Source: Candidatus Nitrosopumilus sp.
Lineage (GTDB): Archaea > Thermoproteota > Nitrososphaeria > Nitrososphaerales > Nitrosopumilaceae
NCBI GenBank assembly: GCA_022758935.1
Contig: JAEMQG010000088.1
Location: 1 to 12,507, forward strand
Direction: 5' to 3'
DNA length: 12,507 bases
Shown here: one piece after another, positions 1 through 6,346 of the stretch
Layout of the letters: the number at the start of each line of letters is the position of its first letter
Position numbering within the stretch: position 1 is the first letter of the stretch
Position numbers and translations under genes: made by a program
The notes under the pieces: model-generated
What the model saw: only the letters and a program-made list of their open reading frames with translations
What the model was told of the DNA's origin: nothing
The model's database searches: none

Positions 1-128
1 TGTCCACAACCACAAGAATCGTGTCCGCCACTTCCCTGAGATTCATTTCCTGCACATCTGGAACATTTGTCTGCACCGGTTGGGGAAAAGAAACCAATTC
101 CACATGATACACATTTCATATTTGTCAT
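1..128 (-). CDS. zinc-ribbon small protein, N-terminal part (truncated by window edge)
   Basis: A minus-strand frame starts at ATG 126-128 and stays open to the left edge; 42 codons are visible. It begins MTNMKCVSCGIGFFS and carries two knuckles, CVSC (residues 6-9) and CSRC (22-25), which together would bind one zinc. A Gly/Ser/His/Cys-rich stretch follows (GSGGHDSCGCG), suggesting a second metal site or a flexible tail. A second in-frame Met at 117-119 is an alternative start. A TATA-like element on the same strand (148-157) is centred about 25 nt upstream of ATG 128, which fits a leaderless transcript starting at that codon and favours it. The gene is divergent from trmI. The function is unknown; proteins of this size with one zinc ribbon often bind nucleic acid or protein, but nothing here decides that. 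Confidence 0.6.
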   Translation of the reverse strand, partial: MTNMKCVSCGIGFFSPTGADKCSRCAGNESQGSGGHDSCGCG

Positions 129-147
129 AATGTGCTTACTAGATTGC

Positions 148-157
148 TATATTTATT
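148..157 (-). promoter_or_regulatory. TATA box for the zinc-ribbon gene
   Basis: Read on the minus strand the element is AATAAATATA. It is centred about 25 nt upstream of ATG 128, the normal archaeal TATA-to-start spacing if the transcript is leaderless. The match is by eye to the TTTAWATA-like archaeal consensus and could be chance in AT-rich DNA. Confidence 0.4.
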
Positions 158-222
158 GAATACGGATGTATTTTTATCTAATTATCAGTAGATTCTTATC
201 CAAAATTTTTTGGGGGAAACTT

Positions 223-1095
223 ATGGTTAAGATTAAACAAAATTCTCCTGTGCTATTCTATTTTAATCAGTCAAAAAAATGGCTTGTTAAAATCTCCAAA
301 AACGAATTACTCCATACGCACATAGGTGTTATTAGACATGCAGATGCCATAGGAAAAGAATACGGGTCTAGATTAATTACTAACAAAGACAAGTATGTCT
401 ATCTCATCAAACCTACAATGTATGACTATGTAATGAAACTTCAACATGGTACACAAATAGTATATCCTAAGGATATTGGTTACATTATTGCAAGAGCTGG
501 CATTGGAAGTGGTCAAAAAATTTTAGAAATTGGCACTGGTAGTGGGTCCCTCACATCATTTGTAGCTAGTGTGGTAAAGCCACGAGGCCATGTATACACT
601 TTTGATGTTGACGAGAATTTTATGAAAATAGCAGAAAAAAATATCAAAAAAGCAGGAATGTCCAAATATGTTACACAACAAAATTTTGATATAAAAACTG
701 CAAAAAAAATGCCACTTGAAGAAGCTGATGTAGCTTTAATTGATTTAGGTGATCCTTGGACAGTACTTCCACAAGTTCGTAAAATGCTCAAAGGAAGTGG
801 TGCTGTTTTTGCAATTTGTCCTACAATGAATCAACTAGAAAAATTAACTATGGCGCTAGTTGAAAATGAATTTACCGATATAGAATCTACGGAACACATT
901 ATTAGAACAATTGAAGCTCGTGAAGGAAAAACTAGGCACTCTTTCCAGGGAATTGGCCATACTACCTATCTCTGCTATGCAAGAAAAGCATTTTTTGGAA
1001 GGACTAACAAGAAAATATCTGATGCCGTCTCCAATAGTGAATCAATTAAAGATGAAATTGAATTTGAAATAGAACCTCCTGGAAAAACAACCTAA
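223..1095 (+). CDS. trmI: tRNA (adenine-N1-)-methyltransferase, archaeal TrmI
   Basis: Class I SAM-dependent methyltransferase of the TrmI family, which makes m1A at position 58 (and 57 in archaea) in the tRNA T-loop. From the start used here (290 aa): small N-terminal beta domain with HTHIG at 31-35; the family signature QHGTQIVYPKD at 74-84; SAM motif I EIGTGSG at 102-108; the acidic ribose-binding residue D128 in FDVD; and DLGDPW at 174-179, the family's D-x-x-D-P-W motif IV. The frame is open from an ATG at 166, but the extra 19 residues (MYFYLIISRF...) do not fit the family, whose N-terminus normally begins just before the beta domain, so ATG 223 is preferred. A G-rich GGGGGAA precedes it by a few bases. 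It is followed 48 bp later by the hydrate dehydratase gene on the same strand. The C-terminal tail after residue 265 is acidic and probably disordered. Confidence 0.93.
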   Translation: MVKIKQNSPVLFYFNQSKKWLVKISKNELLHTHIGVIRHADAIGKEYGSRLITNKDKYVYLIKPTMYDYVMKLQHGTQIVYPKDIGYIIARAGIGSGQKILEIGTGSGSLTSFVASVVKPRGHVYTFDVDENFMKIAEKNIKKAGMSKYVTQQNFDIKTAKKMPLEEADVALIDLGDPWTVLPQVRKMLKGSGAVFAICPTMNQLEKLTMALVENEFTDIESTEHIIRTIEAREGKTRHSFQGIGHTTYLCYARKAFFGRTNKKISDAVSNSESIKDEIEFEIEPPGKTT

Positions 1096-1143
1096 TCCCA
1101 CATCACTTTAGATTAAAAACAAGATTTATTCACCTATTCCTTA

Positions 1144-2019
1144 ATGTCTTTTGTATTGATTAGAAAATTACTTCAGGCTACATTAGTTAAAAAATTCATA
1201 CCTGCTAGAAAATTAAAATCTCGTAAAGGTGATAATGGAACAGTTTTGGTTCTTGGAGGTAGCTACATCTATCATGGAGCCCCAATTTTATCCTCAATTG
1301 CAGCATTGCGGTCTGGAGTTGACCTGGTGTATACTTGCGTTCCAAAAATCAACGTAACTCCCACACGAGCAATTTCCCCAAATCTTATTGTGATTCCGCT
1401 AGTTGATCAGAAATTAACCCGCGGTGCAGCTAACAAACTTATTGGTGCTTTACCTCGAAAACTTGATTCTGCTACAATCGGGATGGGACTTGCGGTTCAA
1501 GACAAAAGTTCTTTGACTCTACTGATAAAATCACTTTTGGATAGAGACGTAAGGCTTTCATTAGATGCAAGTGCTCTGATTCCTGAAGTATTGCCTCTTT
1601 TAGCTGACAAGAATGTTGTAGTGACTCCTCATGCTGGAGAATTTAAGAGATTATTTGGAATAGCACCTTCAGATTCTAAAAAAGAGCGAATTACATTAGT
1701 TGAAAAAAATGCCAAGGATAATGGAATTGTGGTGTTGCTCAAAGGCTCAACTGATATTATTTCTGATGGTAATACTACATATCTTAATGAGAAAAAAACT
1801 CCAGCAATGACTGTAGGGGGAACAGGTGATGTATTGTCTGGATTAGTTGCCGGAATGTTGGCAAAAAATCGGAATGCCCTAGAGTCCGCAGCAGCTGCAA
1901 CTTTTATCAACGGAATAGCTGGAAAAATGGTTCAAAAGAAATTTGGATTACACATGACATCGATGGATCTTTTGGGTGAACTTGCTAATGCTATGAAGCC
2001 TTTTGATAGAATTGTATGA
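1144..2019 (+). CDS. nnrD: ADP-dependent NAD(P)H-hydrate dehydratase
   Basis: Repairs damaged cofactor by dehydrating the S form of NADHX or NADPHX back to NAD(P)H at the expense of ADP. The 291-residue protein is a ribokinase-fold (YjeF C-terminal/CARKD) domain: substrate loop GSYIYHGAP at 39-47, TPHAGEF at 161-167, LKGSTDII at 199-206, and the signature GGTGDVLSG at 225-233 with D229 as the expected catalytic residue. The epimerase (NnrE) domain that many bacterial proteins carry at the N-terminus is absent, so a separate epimerase gene is expected elsewhere. No Shine-Dalgarno sequence precedes ATG 1144, but an A/T-rich TTTAGATTAAAAA about 28 nt upstream could serve as a TATA element for a leaderless message. 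Its stop overlaps the start of the next gene (ATGA), so translation of the two is likely coupled. Identification is confident from the motifs. Confidence 0.93.
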   Translation: MSFVLIRKLLQATLVKKFIPARKLKSRKGDNGTVLVLGGSYIYHGAPILSSIAALRSGVDLVYTCVPKINVTPTRAISPNLIVIPLVDQKLTRGAANKLIGALPRKLDSATIGMGLAVQDKSSLTLLIKSLLDRDVRLSLDASALIPEVLPLLADKNVVVTPHAGEFKRLFGIAPSDSKKERITLVEKNAKDNGIVVLLKGSTDIISDGNTTYLNEKKTPAMTVGGTGDVLSGLVAGMLAKNRNALESAAAATFINGIAGKMVQKKFGLHMTSMDLLGELANAMKPFDRIV

Positions 2020-3374
2020 GTAAAATGCATCCTCTAAAACACATTGATACACACATGAATAATTTGATTTCAGAATTACAAACATTAATTCAACAACCAA
2101 GTGTTTCTGCAAAAAATGAGGGTATTGAGGAATGTGCACAATTGGTAAAAAAAATACTGGAAAAATCTGGAATCCCATCTGAAATCTTACGTCTGAAAAA
2201 TGTTGCTCCTATTGTCTACGGTGAAATAAAATCCAAAAAAAATCCTAATCACACTTTATTATTCTATAATCATTATGATGTGCAGCCTGCGGAGCCCTTT
2301 GAATTATGGGACGATCCTCCATTTGGTGGAAAAATAAAAGGAAACAAAATTTTTGGTAGAGGTGCATCTGATGATAAGGGTGAATTAATCACCAGGATAA
2401 AGGCAGTACAGGCGCATTTGAAAACTACTGGTGATGTTCCATGCAATGTCAAATTTGTAATAGAGGGAGAAGAAGAAACAGGGAGTGCTCATATAGACCA
2501 GTATTTGAAAAAATACAAAAAGAAATTTTCATGCGATGGTGTGATATGGGAATTTGGGTATGTTGATTCAAAAAATAGACCCATCATTGGTCTGGGAATG
2601 AAAGGATTACTCTATGTCGAATTATCTGTAAGAGAATCAATTCGTGATGCACATTCAAGCTTGGCTGTTTTGATAAAAAATCCTGCATGGCGATTAATTG
2701 AAGCTTTAAAAACATTAAGAGATTCTGATGGAAAAGTTCTCATTAAAGATTGGTACAAAGAAGCAATTCCATTTTCAAAAAAAGATTTGGAAATAATTTC
2801 TAAAGAACCTTTTGATGAAAAATCTTTTAAAAAAGAATTTGGAATAAAATCATTTGTAGGTAACATGCATGGTCTTAGTGCCAAAAAAGCACTAGTTGGC
2901 AATGCAACATGCAATATCGCAGGATTTGTTTCAGGCTATGCTGGAAAGGGTGCAAAAACAGTATTGCCCGGAGATGCCATGGTAAAAATTGATTTTCGAC
3001 TTATTCCAAAAATGGATCCAAAAAAACAAATTGTTCGATTAAAACAGCATTTGAAATCTAAAGGATTCAATGATGTTTCGATCAAAATTTTTCATGGTGA
3101 ATCTGCTGCCCGAACCAATCCCTCTGATCCGTTTGTTTCTAAAGTGAAAGAGGCAGCTGATCAATCGTTTGGAAAATCAATTCTTAATGTATCCAATGCA
3201 GGCACTGGTCCAATGCATTCATTTGTAAAGGCCTTGAATGCACCGTGCATTTCAATTGGAAGCACGTACATGTTTTCTCGTATTCACTCGCCTAATGAAT
3301 TTGCTAGAGTTGATTTATTGAAAAAAACAACAAAATGTATCTGTATTTTAATGGATAAATTTGGAAAAGACTAG
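2016..3374 (+). CDS. M20 family metallopeptidase (dipeptidase/deacylase type)
   Basis: A di-zinc exopeptidase or amidohydrolase of the ArgE/DapE/ACY1/CPG2/CNDP superfamily, 452 aa. Catalytic elements in order: NHYDVQP at 85-91 (H86 metal ligand, D88 at the active site); GRGASDDKG at 114-122 with D119 as the metal-bridging aspartate; EGEEETGS at 150-157 with the catalytic base and a ligand glutamate; a dimerisation insert between about 195 and 315 containing DAHSSL with H213; and RIHSPNE at 422-428 supplying the last histidine ligand. The wording of these motifs is closest to the CNDP-like dipeptidase branch, but substrate cannot be set from motifs, so I give no gene symbol. ATG 2016 overlaps the preceding TGA by four bases (ATGA), which fixes the start and implies coupling with nnrD. 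No terminator-like T-run follows the stop closely. Confidence 0.92.
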   Translation: MSKMHPLKHIDTHMNNLISELQTLIQQPSVSAKNEGIEECAQLVKKILEKSGIPSEILRLKNVAPIVYGEIKSKKNPNHTLLFYNHYDVQPAEPFELWDDPPFGGKIKGNKIFGRGASDDKGELITRIKAVQAHLKTTGDVPCNVKFVIEGEEETGSAHIDQYLKKYKKKFSCDGVIWEFGYVDSKNRPIIGLGMKGLLYVELSVRESIRDAHSSLAVLIKNPAWRLIEALKTLRDSDGKVLIKDWYKEAIPFSKKDLEIISKEPFDEKSFKKEFGIKSFVGNMHGLSAKKALVGNATCNIAGFVSGYAGKGAKTVLPGDAMVKIDFRLIPKMDPKKQIVRLKQHLKSKGFNDVSIKIFHGESAARTNPSDPFVSKVKEAADQSFGKSILNVSNAGTGPMHSFVKALNAPCISIGSTYMFSRIHSPNEFARVDLLKKTTKCICILMDKFGKD

Positions 3375-3651
3375 TGAAGATATTTCGTACTCTTGATAAT
3401 GCATTCAAGTGATAATCTTGTAACTTTGAAGTGATGATTACTAGATCAACTGCAAGTGTAATTGGGATGGATTCCTGATGGAAATCTACGTAACATCTTG
3501 ACAATACGTTATTCAAAAACCCTCCGCCTAAACTATGAAAATACCTCGAATTATTACTAGGCTCATCAAATTTGTAATCTTGGTTAATTTTGTCGTGTGT
3601 ACACTGCTTCAGTAATGATAAATTCCATTTTTTATTGTATGAAATACTTGT
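3375..3651 (-). pseudogene. possible unannotated or decayed gene, open frame without a clear start
   Basis: The 335-bp gap between the peptidase and psmB contains one minus-strand frame with no stop from 3651 leftwards past the peptidase stop, finally ending at TAG 3304-3306. The translation is protein-like, for example KFDEPSNNSRYFHSLGGG and later VDFHQESIPITLAVDLVI, while the other frames here are broken by stops. There is no ATG or GTG in it; the first usable start is TTG 3514-3516, with GGAGG (3521-3525) four bases before it, giving 70 aa. Upstream, a single TAG (3652-3654) separates it from another open stretch of the same frame that runs antisense into psmB. It may be a decayed gene, a real gene with a non-standard start, or chance. 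The last 71 bp lie antisense to the peptidase end. I do not recognise the sequence. Confidence 0.3.
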
Positions 3652-3681
3652 CTATTTTCTTGCTATAACATGAGAAAGCCC

Positions 3682-3689
3682 TTTATTAT
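3682..3689 (+). promoter_or_regulatory. TATA box of psmB
   Basis: TTTATTAT is centred about 25 nt before ATG 3710. There is no Shine-Dalgarno sequence in front of that ATG, so a leaderless transcript from this element is the simplest reading. Match by eye only. Confidence 0.4.
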
Positions 3690-3709
3690 GCTCTAAAATT
3701 ATTTGGATC

Positions 3710-4306
3710 ATGTCAATGTACATGCCCGGAGCAACGGCTGTAGGAATCACTTTTAATGGTGGAATAGTTTTAGCAAGTGAAAAAAGGATCGCATTTGGAA
3801 ATTTCCTTGTTAGTAAATCTACCAAGAAAACATTTCCGATTACTTCCAAAGTTGGTGCAACATGTGCTGGCTTGGTGGCCGATATGCAAATTTTGACATT
3901 GCAAATTGCTGCACTTGCCAAAATTAGAAAAATGGAACTTAAACGCGATGTACCGCCAAACACCGTAGCTAAAATGATGTCAAACATGATGTATGAGAGA
4001 AGATTTTTTCCATTACTAACACAGGTTATTGTTGGTGGTGTAGTAGACAAACCCATGATGTATACTCTGGACCCGTTAGGATCTGTTCTACCGGATGAAT
4101 ATGCCGCAGTTGGGACTGGGGCTGAAATGGCATTAGGTGTCTTGGATCCACAATTTAAACCAAATATGACTCAGGAGGAAGCAATAGATCTAGCTAAAAG
4201 GGCTGTTCGTTCTGCAGCACTTAGAGATTCGGCAAGCGGTGATGGTCTTGATATACTTGTTATTACTAAAGATGGCACCAAAGAATTTACAGATAAAATA
4301 AATTAA
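3710..4306 (+). CDS. psmB: proteasome subunit beta, Thr1-lacking (probably non-catalytic) type
   Basis: A 20S proteasome beta subunit, 198 aa, forming the inner rings of the cytoplasmic protein-degrading barrel. The sequence opens MSMYMPGATAVGITFN. Aligned with active archaeal beta subunits, whose mature chain starts TTTVGIT after a processed Gly, the Thr1 position here is Ala8, followed by Thr9. Other active-site positions are kept: E24 (Glu/Asp17), K40 (Lys33) and RDSASGDG near the C-terminus (Asp166/Ser169); the Ser129 position reads Thr in GTGA. Crenarchaea carry a comparable beta subunit with an ATA(V/I)G start that is not self-processing and works beside an active beta subunit; I infer the same here, so a second, active psmB should exist elsewhere in the genome. 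There is almost no propeptide. The gene converges on the PUA gene: the two stop codons overlap within 4303-4306. Confidence 0.95.
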   Translation: MSMYMPGATAVGITFNGGIVLASEKRIAFGNFLVSKSTKKTFPITSKVGATCAGLVADMQILTLQIAALAKIRKMELKRDVPPNTVAKMMSNMMYERRFFPLLTQVIVGGVVDKPMMYTLDPLGSVLPDEYAAVGTGAEMALGVLDPQFKPNMTQEEAIDLAKRAVRSAALRDSASGDGLDILVITKDGTKEFTDKIN

Positions 4307-4779
4307 TCATAGATAGTTTTTCCTACCTCCCAAAATTTATCCGAAATATAATGCATGTTTTTTATTACCTCCCCCCTTTCCATTTTTTCTATCTCTGAAC
4401 TCGAAACAAGAGATTTTCCAACGGCAAGAAATTTATGTTGTGATTCCTCAATTATGCAAATAATTTCGTCTTTTCCAAATTCACTGTGGTTTTTGATTCC
4501 AGGCCTCATCACATTTGCTCCTTTACACATGAATTTCACTGCTCCCATGTCTACCATCACATACGGAAATTTTTCAAGTAGGCTGATTTCTGATAAAAAT
4601 GGTAGATACTCACTATTAGTTTTTAAAATTTTTACTCCATTACCTACAATTATCTGAGCGTCATCTGTAATCTGATGTACTTTGAGATTTTTTATTCGTG
4701 GAAATTCCATCCCCCATTTTTCTGAAATTATTTTTAAAAGTGAGGTTGTTTCACTTTTTGATATTAAATTGGATTTCAA
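4303..4779 (-). CDS. PUA-domain RNA-binding protein, archaeal MCT-1/Tma20-like
   Basis: A 158-aa protein with a short N-terminal domain (MKSNLISKSETT...) and a C-terminal PUA domain from about residue 74. The segment VDMGAVKFMCKGANVMRPGI matches the PUA core of MCT-1 (human MCTS1, yeast Tma20) closely, as do IEKMERGEVIKNMHYISD and the final W. Eukaryotic MCT-1 pairs with DENR and acts on 40S subunits in recycling and reinitiation; an archaeal role in ribosome or RNA binding is inference. The start is TTG (4777-4779): the only nearby ATG is at residue 23, inside the conserved N-terminal domain. The TTG overlaps the TGA of homoserine dehydrogenase as TTGA, so it is probably translated by coupling from that gene. 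Its stop overlaps the convergent psmB stop. Confidence 0.85.
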   Translation of the reverse strand: MKSNLISKSETTSLLKIISEKWGMEFPRIKNLKVHQITDDAQIIVGNGVKILKTNSEYLPFLSEISLLEKFPYVMVDMGAVKFMCKGANVMRPGIKNHSEFGKDEIICIIEESQHKFLAVGKSLVSSSEIEKMERGEVIKNMHYISDKFWEVGKTIYD

Positions 4780-5786
4780 ATTTTTGCTATCTCTTGTCTG
4801 ATGTCTAACAAGTCTCTGAGAATGGAACTAGCGGTTTCCATTCCCCCTGCACCTTTTCCAATAATTGTTTGAGTGCCAGAATGTTCTGATGTAAATGCAA
4901 TTGCATTTAATGTTCCATTAACGCACAATGGATCATCTACTGACACTTCTTTTGGTTTCACCACTAGTTCTCTGTTGCATGAAGCGATTAGTTTTATAGC
5001 ACAATTATTTTTGCTTGCATTTCTAATATCGTTTACCGTCACATTTCGGATGCCCTTACAATCAATATCTGGTAAGGTGACCTTCATTCCCATGATCCAA
5101 TTTGCAAGAATCACTAATTTTGCTGCAGCGTCCAAACCATCCAGATCTAGCGATTCATCTGCTTCAACATATCCTCTGTTTTTTGCATCTTTTAATGCTG
5201 AATCAAACGATAACCCATTTGTCATATTTGATAAAATATAATTTGTTGTTCCATTTAGGATTCCTGCAAATGATGTAATTCTTTCTCCTCGGAGACTATT
5301 TTTTGCATAATCTAAAATTGGAGTTCCACCACCAACCGTTCCACTAAACTTGAAAATAACTTGATTATATGTAGCCAATTCCATAAGTGACGGAAATGCC
5401 AATGCTAATGGTCCTTTGTTTACGGATACCACGTGCATTCTTCTCTTCATTGCAGTTATGATGTGACTCATTCCTGGTTCCGCATCTTTGTAATTACTGG
5501 CAGTTGTTTCAATCACTACATCTGCATCTAAATTTCTAATCATATCAATTCCGGACATGTTGTTTTTTGTTTTGCCATAATTTTTTACAGTTCCAAATTT
5601 TTTCTTTACTTCTACCAATTTTTCCAATTCTAATCCTGATGTATCTACTGCACTACCTTTACTATCACATACACCTACAACTCTAGGTTTTAGTCCGTAC
5701 TGTGCATACAAATCCTCTGACCTTGAATTAAATAATTTCACCAAGCTTTGGCCCACCACGCCAAATCCACAAAGTATTACTCTCAA
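4776..5786 (-). CDS. hom: homoserine dehydrogenase
   Basis: Reduces aspartate semialdehyde to homoserine with NAD(P)H, the branch step toward threonine, isoleucine and methionine. The 336-aa protein has the Rossmann motif GFGVVG at 7-12, VNKGPLA at 122-128 with the active-site lysine K124, GGGTPI at 152-157, NGTTNYI at 178-184, and EADESLDLDGLDAAAKL at 208-224 with catalytic-type D219 and K223. No ACT domain follows, so there is no sign of the C-terminal regulatory module used for feedback control in some bacteria. The start is TTG (5784-5786): it is preceded at seven bases by GGAGG (minus strand of 5794-5798), one of the best ribosome binding sites in the window, and GFGVVG sits at the normal distance from the N-terminus. 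It overlaps the PUA gene downstream by four bases. An A/T-rich stretch around 5865-5880 could hold its promoter, but I cannot fix it. Confidence 0.95.
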   Translation of the reverse strand: MRVILCGFGVVGQSLVKLFNSRSEDLYAQYGLKPRVVGVCDSKGSAVDTSGLELEKLVEVKKKFGTVKNYGKTKNNMSGIDMIRNLDADVVIETTASNYKDAEPGMSHIITAMKRRMHVVSVNKGPLALAFPSLMELATYNQVIFKFSGTVGGGTPILDYAKNSLRGERITSFAGILNGTTNYILSNMTNGLSFDSALKDAKNRGYVEADESLDLDGLDAAAKLVILANWIMGMKVTLPDIDCKGIRNVTVNDIRNASKNNCAIKLIASCNRELVVKPKEVSVDDPLCVNGTLNAIAFTSEHSGTQTIIGKGAGGMETASSILRDLLDIRQEIAKI

Positions 5787-5793
5787 CTCTCTT

Positions 5794-5798
5794 CCTCC
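5794..5798 (-). promoter_or_regulatory. Shine-Dalgarno site of hom, selecting a TTG start
   Basis: On the minus strand the sequence is GAGGAGGAAGAGAG followed by TTG. GGAGG is complementary to the archaeal 16S 3' end and lies seven bases from the TTG, which supports TTG 5784-5786 as the start codon. Confidence 0.7.
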
Positions 5799-5904
5799 TC
5801 TAATTTGTTACTGTAATTCATTTCTTCCATTCTTTGATTTTCTTACCACTAATTGTGTTTTATTAATAATTTTTGTATATTCCTGAAAATACTCTCTACA
5901 ATCT

Positions 5905-5911
5905 AAAAAAA
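5905..5911 (-). terminator. oligo-T terminator after msrB
   Basis: Seven consecutive T on the minus strand, about 24 nt after the msrB stop codon and before hom. Archaeal RNA polymerase stops at such T-runs without needing a hairpin, and no clear hairpin is seen. It suggests that hom has its own promoter downstream of this point. Confidence 0.4.
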
Positions 5912-5934
5912 TACGTGCTGACATCTAATTTATT

Positions 5935-6336
5935 TCACTCATTATTCTTGTCTAGTTCAAGTGATATGGAATTAATACAATATCTGAGATTGGTGGGTCT
6001 TGGTCCATCGTCAAATACGTGGCCAAGGTGAGCACCACATTTTTTACAGTTTACTTCTGTGCGCACCATTCCAAATGTCGTATCTGAAATGTATTCGATT
6101 TTTTCTTCTGAAAGAGCTTCCCAAAAACTTGGCCAACCTGAGCCTGAATCAAATTTTGTATCTGATCTGAATAATGATTCTCCACAGCAGACACATTTGT
6201 ACATGCCTTTCTCTTTGCTGTTGTGGTATTTGCCTGTGAAAGGTGACTCTGTCCCTTTATTGATGCATACTTCAAATTGTTCTGGGGTGAGTATTGATTT
6301 CCATTCTTCAGGAGTTTTTGCAATTTTATCTGTCAT
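5935..6336 (-). CDS. msrB: peptide-methionine (R)-S-oxide reductase
   Basis: Reduces the R form of methionine sulfoxide in oxidised proteins. From the preferred start (MTDKIAKTPEEW, 133 aa) it is a single MsrB domain: FTGKYH, a first zinc pair CVCC, SGSGWPSFWEAL, GMVRTEVNCKKCGAHLGHVFDDGP containing the second zinc pair CKKC, and the catalytic cysteine in RYCINS near the C-terminus. No signal peptide is visible, so it acts in the cytoplasm. The frame is also open from ATG 6358-6360 (eight more residues, MKLHRDSI), which would overlap the ThyX-like gene by 14 bp; MTDK is preferred because the family usually starts just before the KTxEEW segment and it leaves a 10-bp gap. It is probably co-transcribed with the ThyX-like gene upstream. 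Confidence 0.95.
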   Translation of the reverse strand: MTDKIAKTPEEWKSILTPEQFEVCINKGTESPFTGKYHNSKEKGMYKCVCCGESLFRSDTKFDSGSGWPSFWEALSEEKIEYISDTTFGMVRTEVNCKKCGAHLGHVFDDGPRPTNLRYCINSISLELDKNNE

Positions 6337-6346
6337 GATACTATCT

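Noticed and set aside
3535..3615. 26-codon plus-strand ORF with one hydrophobic segment (MKIPRIITR...)
   Set aside because: It lies antisense to the more protein-like minus frame, has no ribosome binding site or TATA box, and is very short.
3655..4056. Long minus-strand frame antisense to psmB
   Set aside because: It is the shadow of the well-identified proteasome gene on the other strand; only its short intergenic end could matter, and that is discussed with the 3304-3651 frame.
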